A stretch of DNA of 64,000 nucleotides from Riptortus pedestris (Eukaryota > Arthropoda > Insecta > Hemiptera > Alydidae), in assembly GCA_019009955.1 (NCBI GenBank), contig CM032228.1:177258501-177322500 (forward strand), in the 5' to 3' direction. How positions within the stretch are numbered: the stretch's first letter is position 1; every line of letters starts with the position of its first letter. Below are positions 1 through 11,700 of the stretch, in pieces. The notes beneath the pieces were generated by a model. That model saw only the letters and a program-made list of their open reading frames with translations, was not told where the DNA came from and did no database searches. Position numbers and translations under genes: made by a program.

Positions 1-208
1 GAAATCGTTAAAAATTACCTTGGTGACCTTGAAGGTTGCCGGATTTGTTTCTTTGTTCTGTTTTTATTGTAAATAGTACTCTCTGTTAACATTTTTGATC
101 AAACCATTCCACTTTTGTTTATGTATACATGAACATAGTTTTGTTAATTATCAGACTACGTAGTAATTCGATTTATTGAGCTCTGTTATATTGATTGGTT
201 ATAGGTTT

Positions 209-289
209 TTAGCAGATTTCCCTTGAGGGAATTTTTCTTCAAATGCCCTTCGACCCTCCCAGGAAATCACGAAAATGTGGTCCGTTCAA

Positions 290-387
<98 letters not shown>

Positions 388-810
388 CTGTTAACGCTCT
401 AGCGGTCGAATTTTTGTTTGATCGTTACCTAACTCGATATTTAAACGTTTTATGCAAAAAGACAGATCAAGTTCGTTAATGGCTGAAAGGCTGGACCAGT
501 GGAAGGAGGGGTTTAGAGGAGGGGGATTTTCGAAAATTCGAAATATCTCCGTTATCATACATCGGATCAAACAATTGTATAGAACCAATCTTATTGGAAA
601 TTAAATGTACTATAAACATTGTTCTATACATTTATTCTCTATCTTGAATATTAACTGAGATATTTGCATTTGTATTAAATTTGGCCCGATAACGGATGAC
701 TGATTCCCGCCAAAAGCTAGTTCGGCCCTTTGCCGCAACTGCTCGGCTCTCGTATGGAGATTTCTCTATTGTATAACTTCACGTGGGAAATCTGCTTAGT
801 TTACGCAGCC
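209..810 (-). mobile_element. HINE (Helentron/DINE-1-like) copy, 5' end truncated
   Basis: Read on the minus strand, the copy ends with a degraded palindrome and CTAA (TTAG at about 209). It then contains the (TA)n core, a CCTCC/CCCC-rich stretch and the segment with AGCAGATTTCCC near the other end (about 784-797). It stops at GCAGCC just before a second (TA)n tract. About 45 bp are missing between the terminal palindrome and the TTTTTCTTCAAATG segment. The core is (TC)n followed by (TA)n rather than (TA)n alone. No coding capacity is expected: open frames here are by-products of the repeats. Confidence 0.75.
293..382. repeat. (TC)n-(TA)n compound microsatellite
   Basis: A (TC)n run of about 36 bp passes directly into a (TA)n run of about 54 bp. 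It forms the core of the surrounding HINE copy. Confidence 0.95.
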
Positions 811-820
811 ATATATACGA

Positions 821-821
<1 letters not shown>

Positions 822-862
<41 letters not shown>

Positions 863-1380
863 CATTATATATTGTCATAAAACTATTAAAGACTTATGAG
901 TGTATGTTATTACACATGGTTGTAATTATTTGACGTATCTCTGATGGTGACAGCAAGAACTGTAGGACACATGTACAGCAATAAATATTTAATGCATAGC
1001 TGGGATTAGTAACAGTGCATTTTCCCAGAGTTGTTCAATGGCAGAAGGCCCTCTGAAACACCAAGAATTTTAGTCCGTTTGTCTACTATGAACATGAAAG
1101 CTATGAAGTTGGATGTTGTGTTGAATTTATTTGTTTTTGGGCAGTCTTTAAAGTTCTTAAAATCTATCATATGTCATTTATGTTAGTACATCTATCTGTT
1201 AAATGATTTTTCCCTCCATGTTGGTCTTTCTTTTCCTTTTTCCATATAATAATGTATTCTAATTTCAACAAAAATAATAAATAAAATTAGTAATGATTAA
1301 AAAATGTTCATCATAAGTCTAATATAATCCTAAAGTAATAATCTAAGTAGAATTAGTATAATAAATAAGTAATATTAAAT
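822..1380. other. AT-rich spacer starting with (TA)n
   Basis: A (TA)n tract occupies about 822-856. The rest is AT-rich sequence in which I recognise no gene or element. Confidence 0.5.
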
Positions 1381-1381
1381 T

Positions 1382-1685
1382 ACCAGACAGTGAAAACGAA
1401 GTTTACAGACATTTCGTTTTCTATTATTTTTCGGCCAACGTGCACATAACAAAAGATGTGTATATTGTTATTTAAAGTAAATTTTGTTATACACCCTTTT
1501 GTCGTATACTGAAGTGCAAACAAGATATACTCTAAAAGCTATAGCTGGAGACAACAATTTTATGGGGCACAACACGCCCGGACGGGAAGAATAGTTGTAC
1601 ACATTTAAGCCTTGCCAAAAAAAAAAAAAAAAAGAAAATACCATCATTCAGCCTTAAATGATTTCCCGGTACTAGCTGTGCCATA
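1382..1685 (-). mobile_element. CTAGC-element, 5' fragment
   Basis: On the minus strand this matches the start of the CTAGC-element: a CTAGC start next to a (TA)n tract, ATTTCCCGGTAC (reverse of the GTACCCGG hairpin region), the GGCTGAATGATG block, a poly-T run and GGCAAGGCTT. It then joins part of the repeated module (GTTATATGCAC, CGAAATG). The middle of the full element is missing. It abuts a (TA)n tract on its outer side, as do the two nested copies farther along the window. Confidence 0.7.
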
Positions 1686-1689
1686 GCTA

Positions 1690-1762
<73 letters not shown>
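1690..1762. repeat. (TA)n microsatellite
   Basis: Uninterrupted TA dinucleotide run at the outer edge of a CTAGC-element fragment. Confidence 0.95.
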
Positions 1763-1767
<5 letters not shown>

Positions 1768-1859
1768 GGATCCTTCATCTGAAATTTGGAATTCCCTATC
1801 CTAATAATTGATATAGATGTTTTTAGTAAAAGGCTTTGAAGAATTGATTGAAGAAAGGG

Positions 1860-2130
1860 GAGAGCAAGAATAGAATTTTGTAGGGACTGCTGGGAGGTAA
1901 AGAAGTGTGAAGATTGCTGTCGAAGGGGTCCTCGGGCCGGAGAGCCTTCACACCCCGAGCCGTGTCATCTCAACACAAAGCCGAATTTATTCCGAGGGTT
2001 GGGGGTTACACGCTCTGACAGGGCGTAATAACCACCCTCCGTCACATTCCAGATCGCCTCCTTCCCGCCCCACCCCCACAAATATTATCTATTTCTGTTT
2101 TTATAGCTGACACGCTCCACTTACTTTTCA
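1860..2130. other. GC-richer block of unknown identity
   Basis: This block is clearly richer in G and C than its surroundings. It contains an inverted repeat, GTGTGAAG at about 1906 and CTTCACAC at about 1947, around a CG-rich loop. The open frame 1907-2110 shows no recognised motif. It may be part of an unrecognised transposable element. Confidence 0.35.
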
Positions 2131-2186
2131 CACTTTCAAGCCTATTGGGCGTAACCATCCATTTTATTCTATATTTCTACACTCCT

Positions 2187-2204
2187 TATATATATATATA
2201 TATA

Positions 2205-2252
<48 letters not shown>

Positions 2253-2560
2253 CATACAAATATATTATAATTCTGTAATTTTATGGATGTACACAGTAGG
2301 CCTGTTTTCCTCTATAATACTTTTATTTTGACAGAGTGCACTTTCAGAGCAACAGCTACATCTTGAGTGCCTGTTAAAATTAACAATAACCTATGAAAAT
2401 CGTGCATACAACATTATTTTAAATTAACAATCTTAACCGAAACAAAGAAAACCAAATTAAAATACAAGGTAAAAGTCTACAATAGATTAAAATAGAAATA
2501 TATATCACGCGGCTAAAAAGGATTACTAGAGGAAAGTGACCATTGTAACAAAATAAAGTA
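2187..2560. other. (TA)n tract and AT-rich spacer
   Basis: A (TA)n tract with a few interruptions covers about 2187-2248. Nothing is recognised in the remainder. Confidence 0.5.
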
Positions 2561-2564
2561 AAAG

Positions 2565-3147
2565 TCTGTCGCGCAGGGGATGCGTAAACTAAGCACATTT
2601 CCCACGTGAAGTTTTAGAATAGAGAAATTTGACGAGAGCCGAACAGTTATGGATACGGCCGAAATAGCTTTTGCCGGAAACTTAAGTATCTAGAACCGAA
2701 GTTAGCCGATCTCATTTCGTCCGTTATACTCGACGTACGTTAAATATCTCGACAAATATTCAAGAAAGAGAATAAATGTATATAACAATATTTGTAGTAA
2801 ATTTAATTTTCAATAAAATTGGTTCTATACAATTTTTCGATCCGAGGTATAGTAACAGAGATATTTCGTATTTTCAAAAATCCCCCCTCTAACACCCCCC
2901 CTCCCACTAGTCCAATTTCAGCTATTAAGAAACTTGATCTTTATTTTTACATAAAACGTTTAAATATCGAGTTTGGTAACGATCAAGCAAAAATTTGCGA
3001 CCGCTAGAGCGATAACAGACAAATACACACACACACACACATATATATAATTTTGAACGAACCTCTTTTTAGTCATCCCTTGGTTAGGATCGATGGACAT
3101 ATGAAAAAAATTGAAATTCGTGTCATGAGCGCGACCTGAATAGCTAA
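2565..3147 (+). mobile_element. HINE copy lacking the 3' palindrome
   Basis: Begins TCTGTCGCGCAGGGG (family start with two changes), followed by AAGCACATTTCCCACGTG, the CTC-rich box, and a short (CA)n(TA)n core at about 3024-3050. It continues into the GGATCGATGGACAT segment. It stops at AATAGCTAA without the terminal palindrome. Eight bases later the next HINE begins, so the two lie head to tail. Confidence 0.8.
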
Positions 3148-3154
3148 TAAAAAG

Positions 3155-3777
3155 TCCGTCACGCAGGGGCTGCATAAACTAAGCAGATTTCCCGCTTGAC
3201 GGTTTACAATAGAGAAATTTCACGAGAGGCGAGCAATCAAGGAAACGGCCGAACGAGCTTTTGGCGGAAAAGTCGCTCTCGTCCGTTAGCCGTCGATTTA
3301 ATAAAAATGCAAATATCTCAGTTAATATTCAAGATAGAGAATAAATGTATATAACAATATTTATAGTAAATGTAATTTGCAATAAGATTGATTCTGTACA
3401 ATCTTTCGATCCGACGTATAGTAACGGAGATATTTCGAATTTTCGAAAATCCTCCCCTCTAAACCCCCCCTCCCATTGGTCCGATTTCAGCCATTAACGA
3501 ACACACTTAATAAAAATGCAAATATCTCGGCTAATATTCAAGATAGAGAATAAATGTATATAACAATATTTATAGTAAATTTAATTTGCAATAAAATTGG
3601 TTCTATACAATTTTTCGATCCAAGGTATAGTAACAGAGATATTTCGTATTTTCAAAATTCCCCCCTCTAACCCCCCCCCCTCCCACTGGTCCACACCTAT
3701 TAAGAAACTTGATCTTTATTTTTACATAAAACGTTTAAATATCGAGTTTGGTAACGATTAAACAAAAGCGGTAGCAG

Positions 3778-3841
<64 letters not shown>

Positions 3842-3965
3842 TTTTGAACGGACCTCATTTTCGTCATCTACTAGGTAGGATCGATGGACATTTGAAGAAA
3901 AATTTCGAAAATTCCGTCATGAGTACAACCTCAATAGCTGATTTCCCTTGAGGGAAATCTGCTAA
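3155..3965 (+). mobile_element. HINE copy with internal tandem duplication
   Basis: Starts TCCGTCACGCAGGGGCTGC and ends GATTTCCCTTGAGGGAAATC-TGCTAA. A segment of about 205 bp, from AAAAATGCAAATATCTC through the CCCCCTCCCA box, is present twice in tandem (about 3305-3500 and 3511-3695). The (TA)n core is at about 3783-3838. The CGCAG-GGG-CTGCG mini-hairpin near the 5' end is intact. Duplication may have arisen by slippage or unequal exchange. Confidence 0.85.
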
Positions 3966-4900
3966 AACCAAAGAATCAATAGAGAGGAATAGAGAGTAGA
4001 TACATTTTAAAGAGCGTTAGAGAGCTCTAGCTTTTACCATGGCTGGCGGGCGACTGCGTCTCCTGCCTTGCAAATTGGAGAAGGCGTTACCGCTGGCAAG
4101 CGTTTTGTTCATATCAACAGTCACTGAAGATAGAGCTGTTGCTCTGGAAGTTAACTCTGACAAAATAAACCTATTAGAGAGGAATACAGGTCTACTGTAT
4201 ACATCCAGATTGATTCATTCTTCTACCATCCAGCTTCCTTGGAAAATTGTAATTTTCCTCTACGATTCCCTTACGTATTACAATGCACTACATGTCCTAT
4301 GCTATCTTCTTAGACTAGTCACTGACTAGAATGACCAACTTGTGGGAAATCAGCTATTGCAGGGGCTGAAAGTGGTATTTCAGGTTGTATTTAATGACGG
4401 TATTTTTCGAAAACGTTCTTCAGTTGACCAACTTACTAGGACTTGTCGCTACGCAAAAACCACTTATAGGTCTTTCATATAATAGGAAGAGTCCTTAATA
4501 AATAAGAAAACTATATGTGGGTGCTTTCTCATTCTGCCTTCCGTATTCCAAAAAAAAAAAATAACTTGTACTGACGAACAGAAGTTTCATGCGTTTACAT
4601 AAATTATTAGGATTGTATTTCGACCAGTACCACGGAATAAATGAACTCCTCAATGCAGAATGTATACTGTGAAGAATGCATGAGGGAAGTTCAGTTATCG
4701 TGTGGGGAGGTTATTATCACTAGCTTTAGGAAAGGAGATATTAAGATTTGACTTACTCGCACCAAATTCACCACAAAATCTTCTATTGATTCTGAAAAGT
4801 AATCGAGGTAATATGTAATTTGAGATGTTAGACAAGCTCGTGGCTTGAATTGCTTTTCCTTCCGATGAACATGGACAACTAACAGCCAGCCCAAATCCTG
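3966..4900. other. spacer with an unrecognised small open frame
   Basis: Holds an open frame of 96 codons (4039-4329, plus strand). It shows no domain I recognise and no splice or promoter context I would trust. At about 4343-4370 a short stretch combines GGGAAATCAGCTATTG (a HINE 3'-end motif in reverse) with GCAGGGGCTG (a 5'-end motif). Nothing else is recognised. Confidence 0.3.
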
Positions 4901-4924
4901 AGTTTGAGTATCGTTTTATTTCAA

Positions 4925-5195
4925 AATACATTTCGATTTTTGAAGTCCCCCCACATTAAATTTACTAGTCCATTTTCAGCGTTTACGAACTTGATAGGTT
5001 CGCATAGAATATTTAAATATCCACTTCTGTAACGATCAACCAAAAATTGCGACTTTCAGAGTGTTAACGGACACGTATATATGGATGTATGTATAATTTT
5101 AAATTTAACTTATTTTCGAAATCTTCTAATTAGGATCGATGGAAATTTGAAGATTTTTCGAACATCGCGTAATGAGTACATCCTCAATAGCTGAT
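4925..5195 (+). mobile_element. old diverged HINE 3' half
   Basis: Matches the second half of HINE with many substitutions: TTTCAGCGTTTACGAACTTGAT, GTAACGATCAACCAAAAATTGCGA, a vestigial core, AGGATCGATGGAAATTTGAAG, and TCAATAGCTGAT at the end. The terminal palindrome is lost. Confidence 0.65.
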
Positions 5196-5286
5196 CAGAA
5201 AGAAAATATACTATAACGGTGATTAGTCCCACGCTCATTGAAACGTTTACTATCACAATATAAATCATAGGAGAAAAGAAAAAAAG

Positions 5287-5743
5287 TCCGACACGCAGGG
5301 GCTGCGTAAGCTAAGCAGATTTCCCACGTGAAGTTTTACAATAGAGAAATTTCACGAGAGTCGAGCAGTTAAAGAAACGGCCGAACTAGCTTTTGGTGGG
5401 AAAGTCACCCGTCCGTTAGCCGCCCAGATTTAACAAAAATGCAAATATCTCGGTTATATTCAAGACTGAGAATAAATGTATATAACAATATTTATAGTAA
5501 ATTTAATTTGCAATAAGATTGATTCTGTACAAGTTTTCGATCCGACGTATAATAACGAAGATATTTCAAATTGTTGAAAATCCTCCCCTCTAAACCCCCC
5601 CTCCCACGGATCCGATTTCAGCCGTTAACGAACTTGATCTTTCTTTTTACATACAACGACTAAATATCGAGTTTGGTAACGATCAAACAAAAATTGCAAC
5701 CGCTAGAGCGGTAACAGACAAATATATAGATAGATAGATAGAT

Positions 5744-5793
<50 letters not shown>

Positions 5794-5916
5794 TTTTGAA
5801 CGACTTCATTTTCGTCATCTACTAGGTATGATCGATGGACATTTGAAGAAAAATTTCGAAAATTCCGTCATGAGTACAACCTCAATAGCTGATTTCCCTT
5901 AAGAGAAATCTGCTAA
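5287..5916 (+). mobile_element. HINE copy, near full length
   Basis: Starts TCCGACACGCAGGGGCTGCG and includes AAGCAGATTTCCCACGTGAAG and the CTC-rich box. The core is (GATA)n followed by (TA)n, about 5725-5790. It ends in GATTTCCCTTAAGAGAAATC-TGCTAA. This is one of the best copies for defining both ends. It is preceded by AAAAAG and followed by AAG. Confidence 0.88.
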
Positions 5917-6104
5917 AAGCGATTCAAAAAGTCCTTTATATAATTACAATTGTCAAACATAAATGCTTTATTATCACTCAGATGGCTGTTACAAATCGAC
6001 TTTAATATAGTTTTTCGCACTTATTATAAATGCCGAATGTACATAATAAGAGTTATTTATTCTAGCCAAGCCACACTTCATGATACATTAGATTAATATA
6101 AATG

Positions 6105-6166
6105 TCCGTCACGCAGGGGCTGCGTAAACTAAGCAGATTTCCCTCGTGAAGTTCAGTAATAGATAA
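6105..6166 (+). mobile_element. HINE 5'-terminal fragment
   Basis: Only the first ~60 bp of the family are present: TCCGTCACGCAGGGGCTGC, then AAGCAGATTTCCC and a diverging tail. The base before the start differs from other copies (ATG rather than AAG), which helps place the 5' boundary at or near TCC. Confidence 0.75.
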
Positions 6167-6337
6167 ATATACATACTGGTAACACAACAACACCGTGAAT
6201 AAATACAAACGGAAATAAGAAATGTTTCATCCAATTTCAATAACCTGCCGATAGGAAGCGTTAGGTTAGAAATGTTATCAAACTGGTCGGCCCGCCTCAC
6301 CGGAAAGAAAAACAATTACATACTGAAATATATCAGA

Positions 6338-8460
6338 ACTAGCTAAGGTACCCGGCTTCGCTCGGGAAATCATTTAAGGCTGAATGATGATAGTATTTTT
6401 TTGGGCAAGGCTTCAATGTTTACAACTACACTTTCGTCGGCGCGCATTGTTTTGCTGTGAGGGTCAGGCAGGTGACATATAAATGAGAAATTTTATATTT
6501 GAAGACTAAATAAAAATGTGTTCCTAATCTATTCCCTTGCCATTTTTTAATTCACCTTTTTGAATACTTCAAACCATAATCATGGATAGTATTTATTACA
6601 ATTAAATATCGTCTATAATGAAACTTATTTCCTGTCAAAAACCAATCCCAGCACATATAGTTTAAGCATAGTTTAGCACGTAAGGTTATTTTCATAATAG
6701 TAGATCTCAGTGGTAATCACTTCCCGTAATGCCCAGCATTTCACAGGAAATTGGTAAACTCAATTAACTCTATTAGCCTCTGTCTATTTCCTCTCTCGCA
6801 TTAGAGCTATCAACACTCTTCTCCTTAAATTATTAATTCAAAATATTATTGTAATAATTTATCTACCTGATTGCATTAAATAATAGTGTTACCCTAAAAA
6901 TAATTTATATTATATTCAAAAAGCTAGTCGAGGGGAAGAGCTCGTAGTCGTCCCTGCAACCTAAGTAATACTTTAAACAATCATATCGAGTTTAAGAGCA
7001 TTTTGTCTTTTTTCATAATGACATTAACGTTTAATTGTTATGATAGTACATATTTGTTTCAATAACATGAAGATATCGGAAATAAGATAGTATATAACCA
7101 AAATCAAAGAGTTTGATTCCCTACTATTTCCCCTATCACTCCTTGAGGAAATTCAGCTCGATTTTTTTTTAATTATATATTATACAAATTAAATAATGGA
7201 AATGCTCTTATAATTTAAATTTCTATTGGAAATAAATAATAAAGTTATTTTCTAGGTAAAAAAAATAAATGAGGCGAAGGGGAAGGGGGATTTATAATCT
7301 CACTAATCCGAATCATACTTAGTACTAAATAATCAAAATAGATAAGGCTAAAACATAACATCATTTGTCATAATATGCCTATATTAAAAACACTTAAGTG
7401 TCATAAACTTATTTAAATAAGTACTAATAAAATCGTCGACTCTCGCTATAGATTTAGCTTATATCCCTTATTTACTTCATTTTACGACATAAGTGAATGA
7501 AACAAAAGTTGCTCTAAATAACGACGTAAACAACTTTTGTTATGTGCACCTTTGCCGAAAAACAAATAGAAAATGAAATATCGTGAATTTTTACTTCATG
7601 CCTCCCTTATAACTCCCACTCCCGTTCGAACCTAAAAATTTTAATATAGCTTATAAACATGGGAGAATTAATGCTAATTGACATACCGAGTTTTGTTAAG
7701 TTCGGTTCAATCGTTAGCGCCCAATAAAATAGTTGACTCCCGCTTTAGTTTATAGTGTATATCTCGTTTATACTTCGTTAAAAGTCAAAAATGAATATTA
7801 CAAAAGTTATTCTAAATAACAAAATAAACAACTTTTATTACGTTCATATTTGCCGAAAAGTGAATAGAAAACAAAATACCGCTATTTTAAATTCAGGCCT
7901 CCCTTACAACCCCCACTCCTGCCCGTCCCTAGAAATGTTAGTATGGCTTATTATAATGAAAGCGTTTGTGCTAATACACATACCGAGTTTTATTCATTTC
8001 GATTGGGTCTTTCGTCTCAAATAAAATTGTTCACATTCGTTATAGGTTTTTGCGTATATCTCGTTTATAATTCGGTATACGAAAAAAAAGTATATAACAA
8101 AAGTTACTCTAAAGAGCAAAATAAACAACTTTTGTTATTTTTATATTTGCCGAAAAACCAATAGGAATCGAAATATCGCTATTTTTAATTTCAGGCTTCC
8201 CTTATAACCCCCACTCCTGTTCGTCTCAGAGGATATTAATATAGCCTAAAGTCTAAGTTGGGTTAGTAGTGATATACATACCAATGTTTCATAAAATTCG
8301 GTTCAGCCGTTTATGCGTGAAAAGGTAACAAACAAACAAACAAACATACACGAAAGAAACAAAATGCAGTTATGGTGTCTATGACCTGTGAAACGAAAAG
8401 TTATCGTGAAATTTCGCGAAAAAAATCAATGTACAGACAGAGGTTACAATTTTATATATA
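6338..8460 (+). mobile_element. CTAGC-element, long copy
   Basis: Starts ACTAGCTAAGGTACCCGG with a CCCG-GCTTCGCT-CGGG hairpin. The second half carries about three tandem modules of roughly 295 bp. Each module has ACTCCCGCTATAG, an AACAACTTTTGTTATG patch and CCTCCCTTATAACCCCCACTCC. The end carries TTCGGTTCAGCCGTTTATG, (AAAC)n and CAGACAGAGGTTACAATTTTATATATA. It is nearly identical over long stretches to the copy at 48,327-51,006. I find no transposase or reverse transcriptase, so it appears non-autonomous. Its class is undetermined. Confidence 0.8.
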
Positions 8461-8563
8461 ACACATTAATTTTATTGAGAACTATTTACTATATATAGTA
8501 CTGTAATTAATAATGAGTCAGAATAATTGTTATCTCAATCAATAAAATTTTAGTAGTCCAAAA

Positions 8564-9010
8564 CTAGATGGGGGGGGGGAGATCACCAGGAAATATTTGC
8601 TTGTATCTCGTATAATAAAGGTCTCTTGAATAAAATTTTTGGTATTTAAACTTCCAATAATGTGATTTATTATATAGCAGAGTATTGTTTACGTAACATG
8701 AGTAGAAGTGGCGGTTTGCTGAAAACTGAAAAATGCAAATACCTCGGTTAGTATTCAAGATAGAGAATAAACGTATATAACAATATTTATAGTAAATTTA
8801 ATTTGCAATACGATTGGTTATATACAATTGTTCGATCCTATGCATAATAATGGAGATATTTCGAAGTTTTGAAAATCCTCCCTCTAAACCCCCCTCCCAC
8901 TCGTCCGATTTCAGCCCTTAACGAACTTGATCTTTCTTTTTACATAAAACGACTAAATATCGAGTTTGGTAACGATCAAACAAAAATTGCGACAGCTAGA
9001 GCGGTAACAG

Positions 9011-9068
<58 letters not shown>

Positions 9069-9192
9069 TTTTGAACGGACTTCATTTTCGTCATCTACTA
9101 GGTAGGATCGATGGACATTTGAAGAAAAATTTCGAAAATTCCGTCATGAGTACAACCTCAATAGCTGATTTCCCTTAAGGGAAATCTGCTAA
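8564..9192 (+). mobile_element. HINE variant with alternative 5' module
   Basis: The right part is standard HINE: AAATGCAAATAC onward, CTC-rich box, (TA)n core at 9017-9064, ending GATTTCCCTTAAGGGAAATC-TGCTAA. The usual TCCGTCACGC start is absent. It is replaced by a segment (TTGGTATTTAAACTTCC, ATGAGTAGAAGTGGCGG) that recurs before HINE interiors at about 47,890 and 52,490. This suggests a second subfamily with a different 5' end. The exact left boundary is uncertain. Confidence 0.7.
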
Positions 9193-10420
9193 AAAGAAGA
9201 AGAGAAATCTCTGTTTGGCATGGAAAGTCACTATGAATCGTCAAGGAGCAGCAAAGGTGGCTAAGCAGAAACTGCAATAAAGTAACCAATCGTCCACCAT
9301 CGTCTGTGCTTTCAAGTAAGGCAGATTACGGAGGTTATGAAACGTTGAAGAAATGGATCCCTTTAGTCTACCAAAAAAGATCATATGGTATACTATTCCA
9401 GGGAATGGAAATTTAATTATGGAAACAAGGATATTCGGAGTTTGGGTATCCGTACTTAAAAAAGTATGTCTGAAAACTACACAAAATGGTCATAAATAAT
9501 AATGGGTGAGGCCCCGGTCCTACAAGGGCTATAGTGCCGGGAAACTAAGAGTGCTTGGGGCACACCCTGTAGGCATACCTATCACTATAATCCCTCCCCT
9601 CCCCATCGAGAATAAGGAGAACTGATGCGGTGGTAAAAGGTTGAAACCCCTCTCTTGGCAATAAAGAGTTTCAAAGTAGAAAATGCGACCTTCTCTTCTC
9701 ATTAGCCCTAGTGGGAAATTATTTTAGAAACAATCTCTATACATCTTCCCGCGTTCTATTTTTAAGAACAATACGCTTTTTATAGATTTCGTGTATACAT
9801 TCAATGGCCTAATGGCCTGGTATCTGTTAAACGGCGCTTTTTCTGTTGATCATTCGTCATCAAGTTGACTGACCATTGGATTCCATTGATAAGGAAATCT
9901 CTTAGCTTAAGCATTGTTCAACTATGAAGTTCTAGATGAACTTCATAGGTGAAGAGCAACAATGAATTTTCGCCATAGTAGAAATAGGAAAATAGTAGAT
10001 CCTTGGTTATAGAGGGGTTTAAAAGACGCTTTATTATTGGCTCTTCTATTTTAGCTATATTTCTGATCATCGATTCATGTGATGTAAACACTATATATAA
10101 TTTGTATGGCCTCAATGTGAATACGTTTGGTTATCTGCTCTTACTTAAGATGGAACATTGATTGTATGCTTTTTCATAATGAGAGTTCAGCAGATTCCTG
10201 CTCTTTTATTATGACAATACATCGGGACATTGTTTCCTTCACAGAATTATTACGATGAGTATTTAAAAAAAAGTTAAATACTTAAATTTTGGTGATGTAT
10301 TCATTCTGTAACTAACATTTTTGTTGTAGGTGACGTCTTTTAGGTATTTATATTTTGTGATCATTCAATTCTTGCGGAACCCATTTGCCTACTTCTTTGT
10401 TTTCTCAATAGGTTACAGTT
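9193..10420. other. spacer with a GC-richer block
   Basis: About 9495-9700 is GC-richer and contains CCCCGGTCCTACAAGGGC and CTATAGTGCCGGG, a possible retroelement untranslated tail. I cannot assign it. The rest is AT-rich with nothing recognised. Confidence 0.35.
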
Positions 10421-10429
10421 TCTGACCGA

Positions 10430-10560
10430 TTGTGGCTTGGACAACGCCGGGTTGTTCCACCATTTCCTGAGGCATTTTTATGACGCTAGTTTCAGCTATG
10501 ACCTTTATCTAGTCGTCGTCAGCAGTGTGAGAGGCATGTGAGACTAAAGAAGACAAGGCC
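10430..10560 (-). other. dispersed-repeat fragment with hammerhead-like core
   Basis: On the minus strand the order is CTGACGA (10522-10516), a 22-nt interval, GAAAC (10493-10489), TAGC, then GTC (10484-10482). This is the order of the conserved catalytic blocks of a hammerhead ribozyme with a very short stem III. Stem I pairing is not evident and stem II is weak, so this may be a decayed copy or coincidence. Such motifs are known in Penelope-like elements. Confidence 0.3.
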
Positions 10561-11700
10561 TGTTAAAGTTCATGGAATATATTCACAAAAATAACAATTC
10601 AATAAACTATTTACGGAAATAGAATGTCCATTAGAAGTGGAGGTTTACAAAAGGCTGAAAAAAATACTAATAACTCCAATAATATTCTTTGTGCTGTGCC
10701 TGTAATAAGAGTACTTTTGAGTGTGGAGGTGTGTGAGACCTTTAATTCCTTCCGTTAATAACGGACCTCCAACAGCCAGTCCAAATTCACCCTTAATAAT
10801 ATCATTTTATTTTACTCGATCATGAATTTCTATTGAAAGTATTTTTAATTTTTTCTGAAGTTCAATTTTTTATTATTAGTTCTGAGGGTCTTTATTATCT
10901 TGACTCTCCATTGGTTTTGAATAGTAAAGGACTTTAAAAATGCATTCTAAAGGGTCGGTATGTCTAGAACATTTGTCAAAAAGAATGAGAGCTAACAAGG
11001 CAAGAAAATCTTTCCAGGAAAGAAAATCTTAATAACAAATTTAGTATTTCTTAATAAGATTTTATCATAAAATAAAAATTCATCAAATATGCTTTTAAAG
11101 CTTCGATATATTTTCATCTTTTGGCATCAGTGAAATTAATACCGATGACTGGAACGCTATGTTTTATCGGTTATTTTGTTTCTCTTTAAGTTCAGGAATG
11201 ATTGTTATAGGGAATCTTTCAGCAAGCCGGCCACAGGTCACGCGAAAACAATAACAATTATGAAACAATCAATGGAAGCGTTCTAATGATGAATTATGCA
11301 AAGCAGGCATTGGTACGATTAGAGGAATAGATTGGGAGCTGCGGTTATACTGCAGAATTCTGGCTCATTTGTTGGTAATCTGTCGCCACAGTTGGTCATT
11401 AGTAGGCTAATCAGTGGTTTGTTTTGTTGTTTTTGTTTCCTTTGCTTTATTCTATATCCAATCAACAACAGTTCTCCCTACAATTAGCATACAACAAGAG
11501 CGAATTTATATCAGGCCTATATTGTCACGTCATTTCGTTTTCCGTCTCTGTTAGTTTAATTTTTTCCATGCCTTGACTTATTTGCCTAGAACTCAAAACG
11601 TAAAATTGATTAATGCTCATTTTTACATGTACTTGGTACCTTTTTAATTAATTTTACTTTCTGTTGAATATTTGAATTAGTAAGCAGTCCGTAACTGCAT
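10561..11700. other. AT-rich spacer
   Basis: No gene, RNA or recognised repeat. A few short GC-richer patches only. Confidence 0.4.

Noticed and set aside
4039..4329. 96-codon frame starting MAGGRLRLLPCKL
   Set aside because: No known motif, no second exon and no homologue recognised. Kept only as a remark in the spacer.
4343..4372. Short stretch combining HINE 3' and 5' end motifs
   Set aside because: Only about 30 bp, too short to call an element. Noted in the spacer entry.
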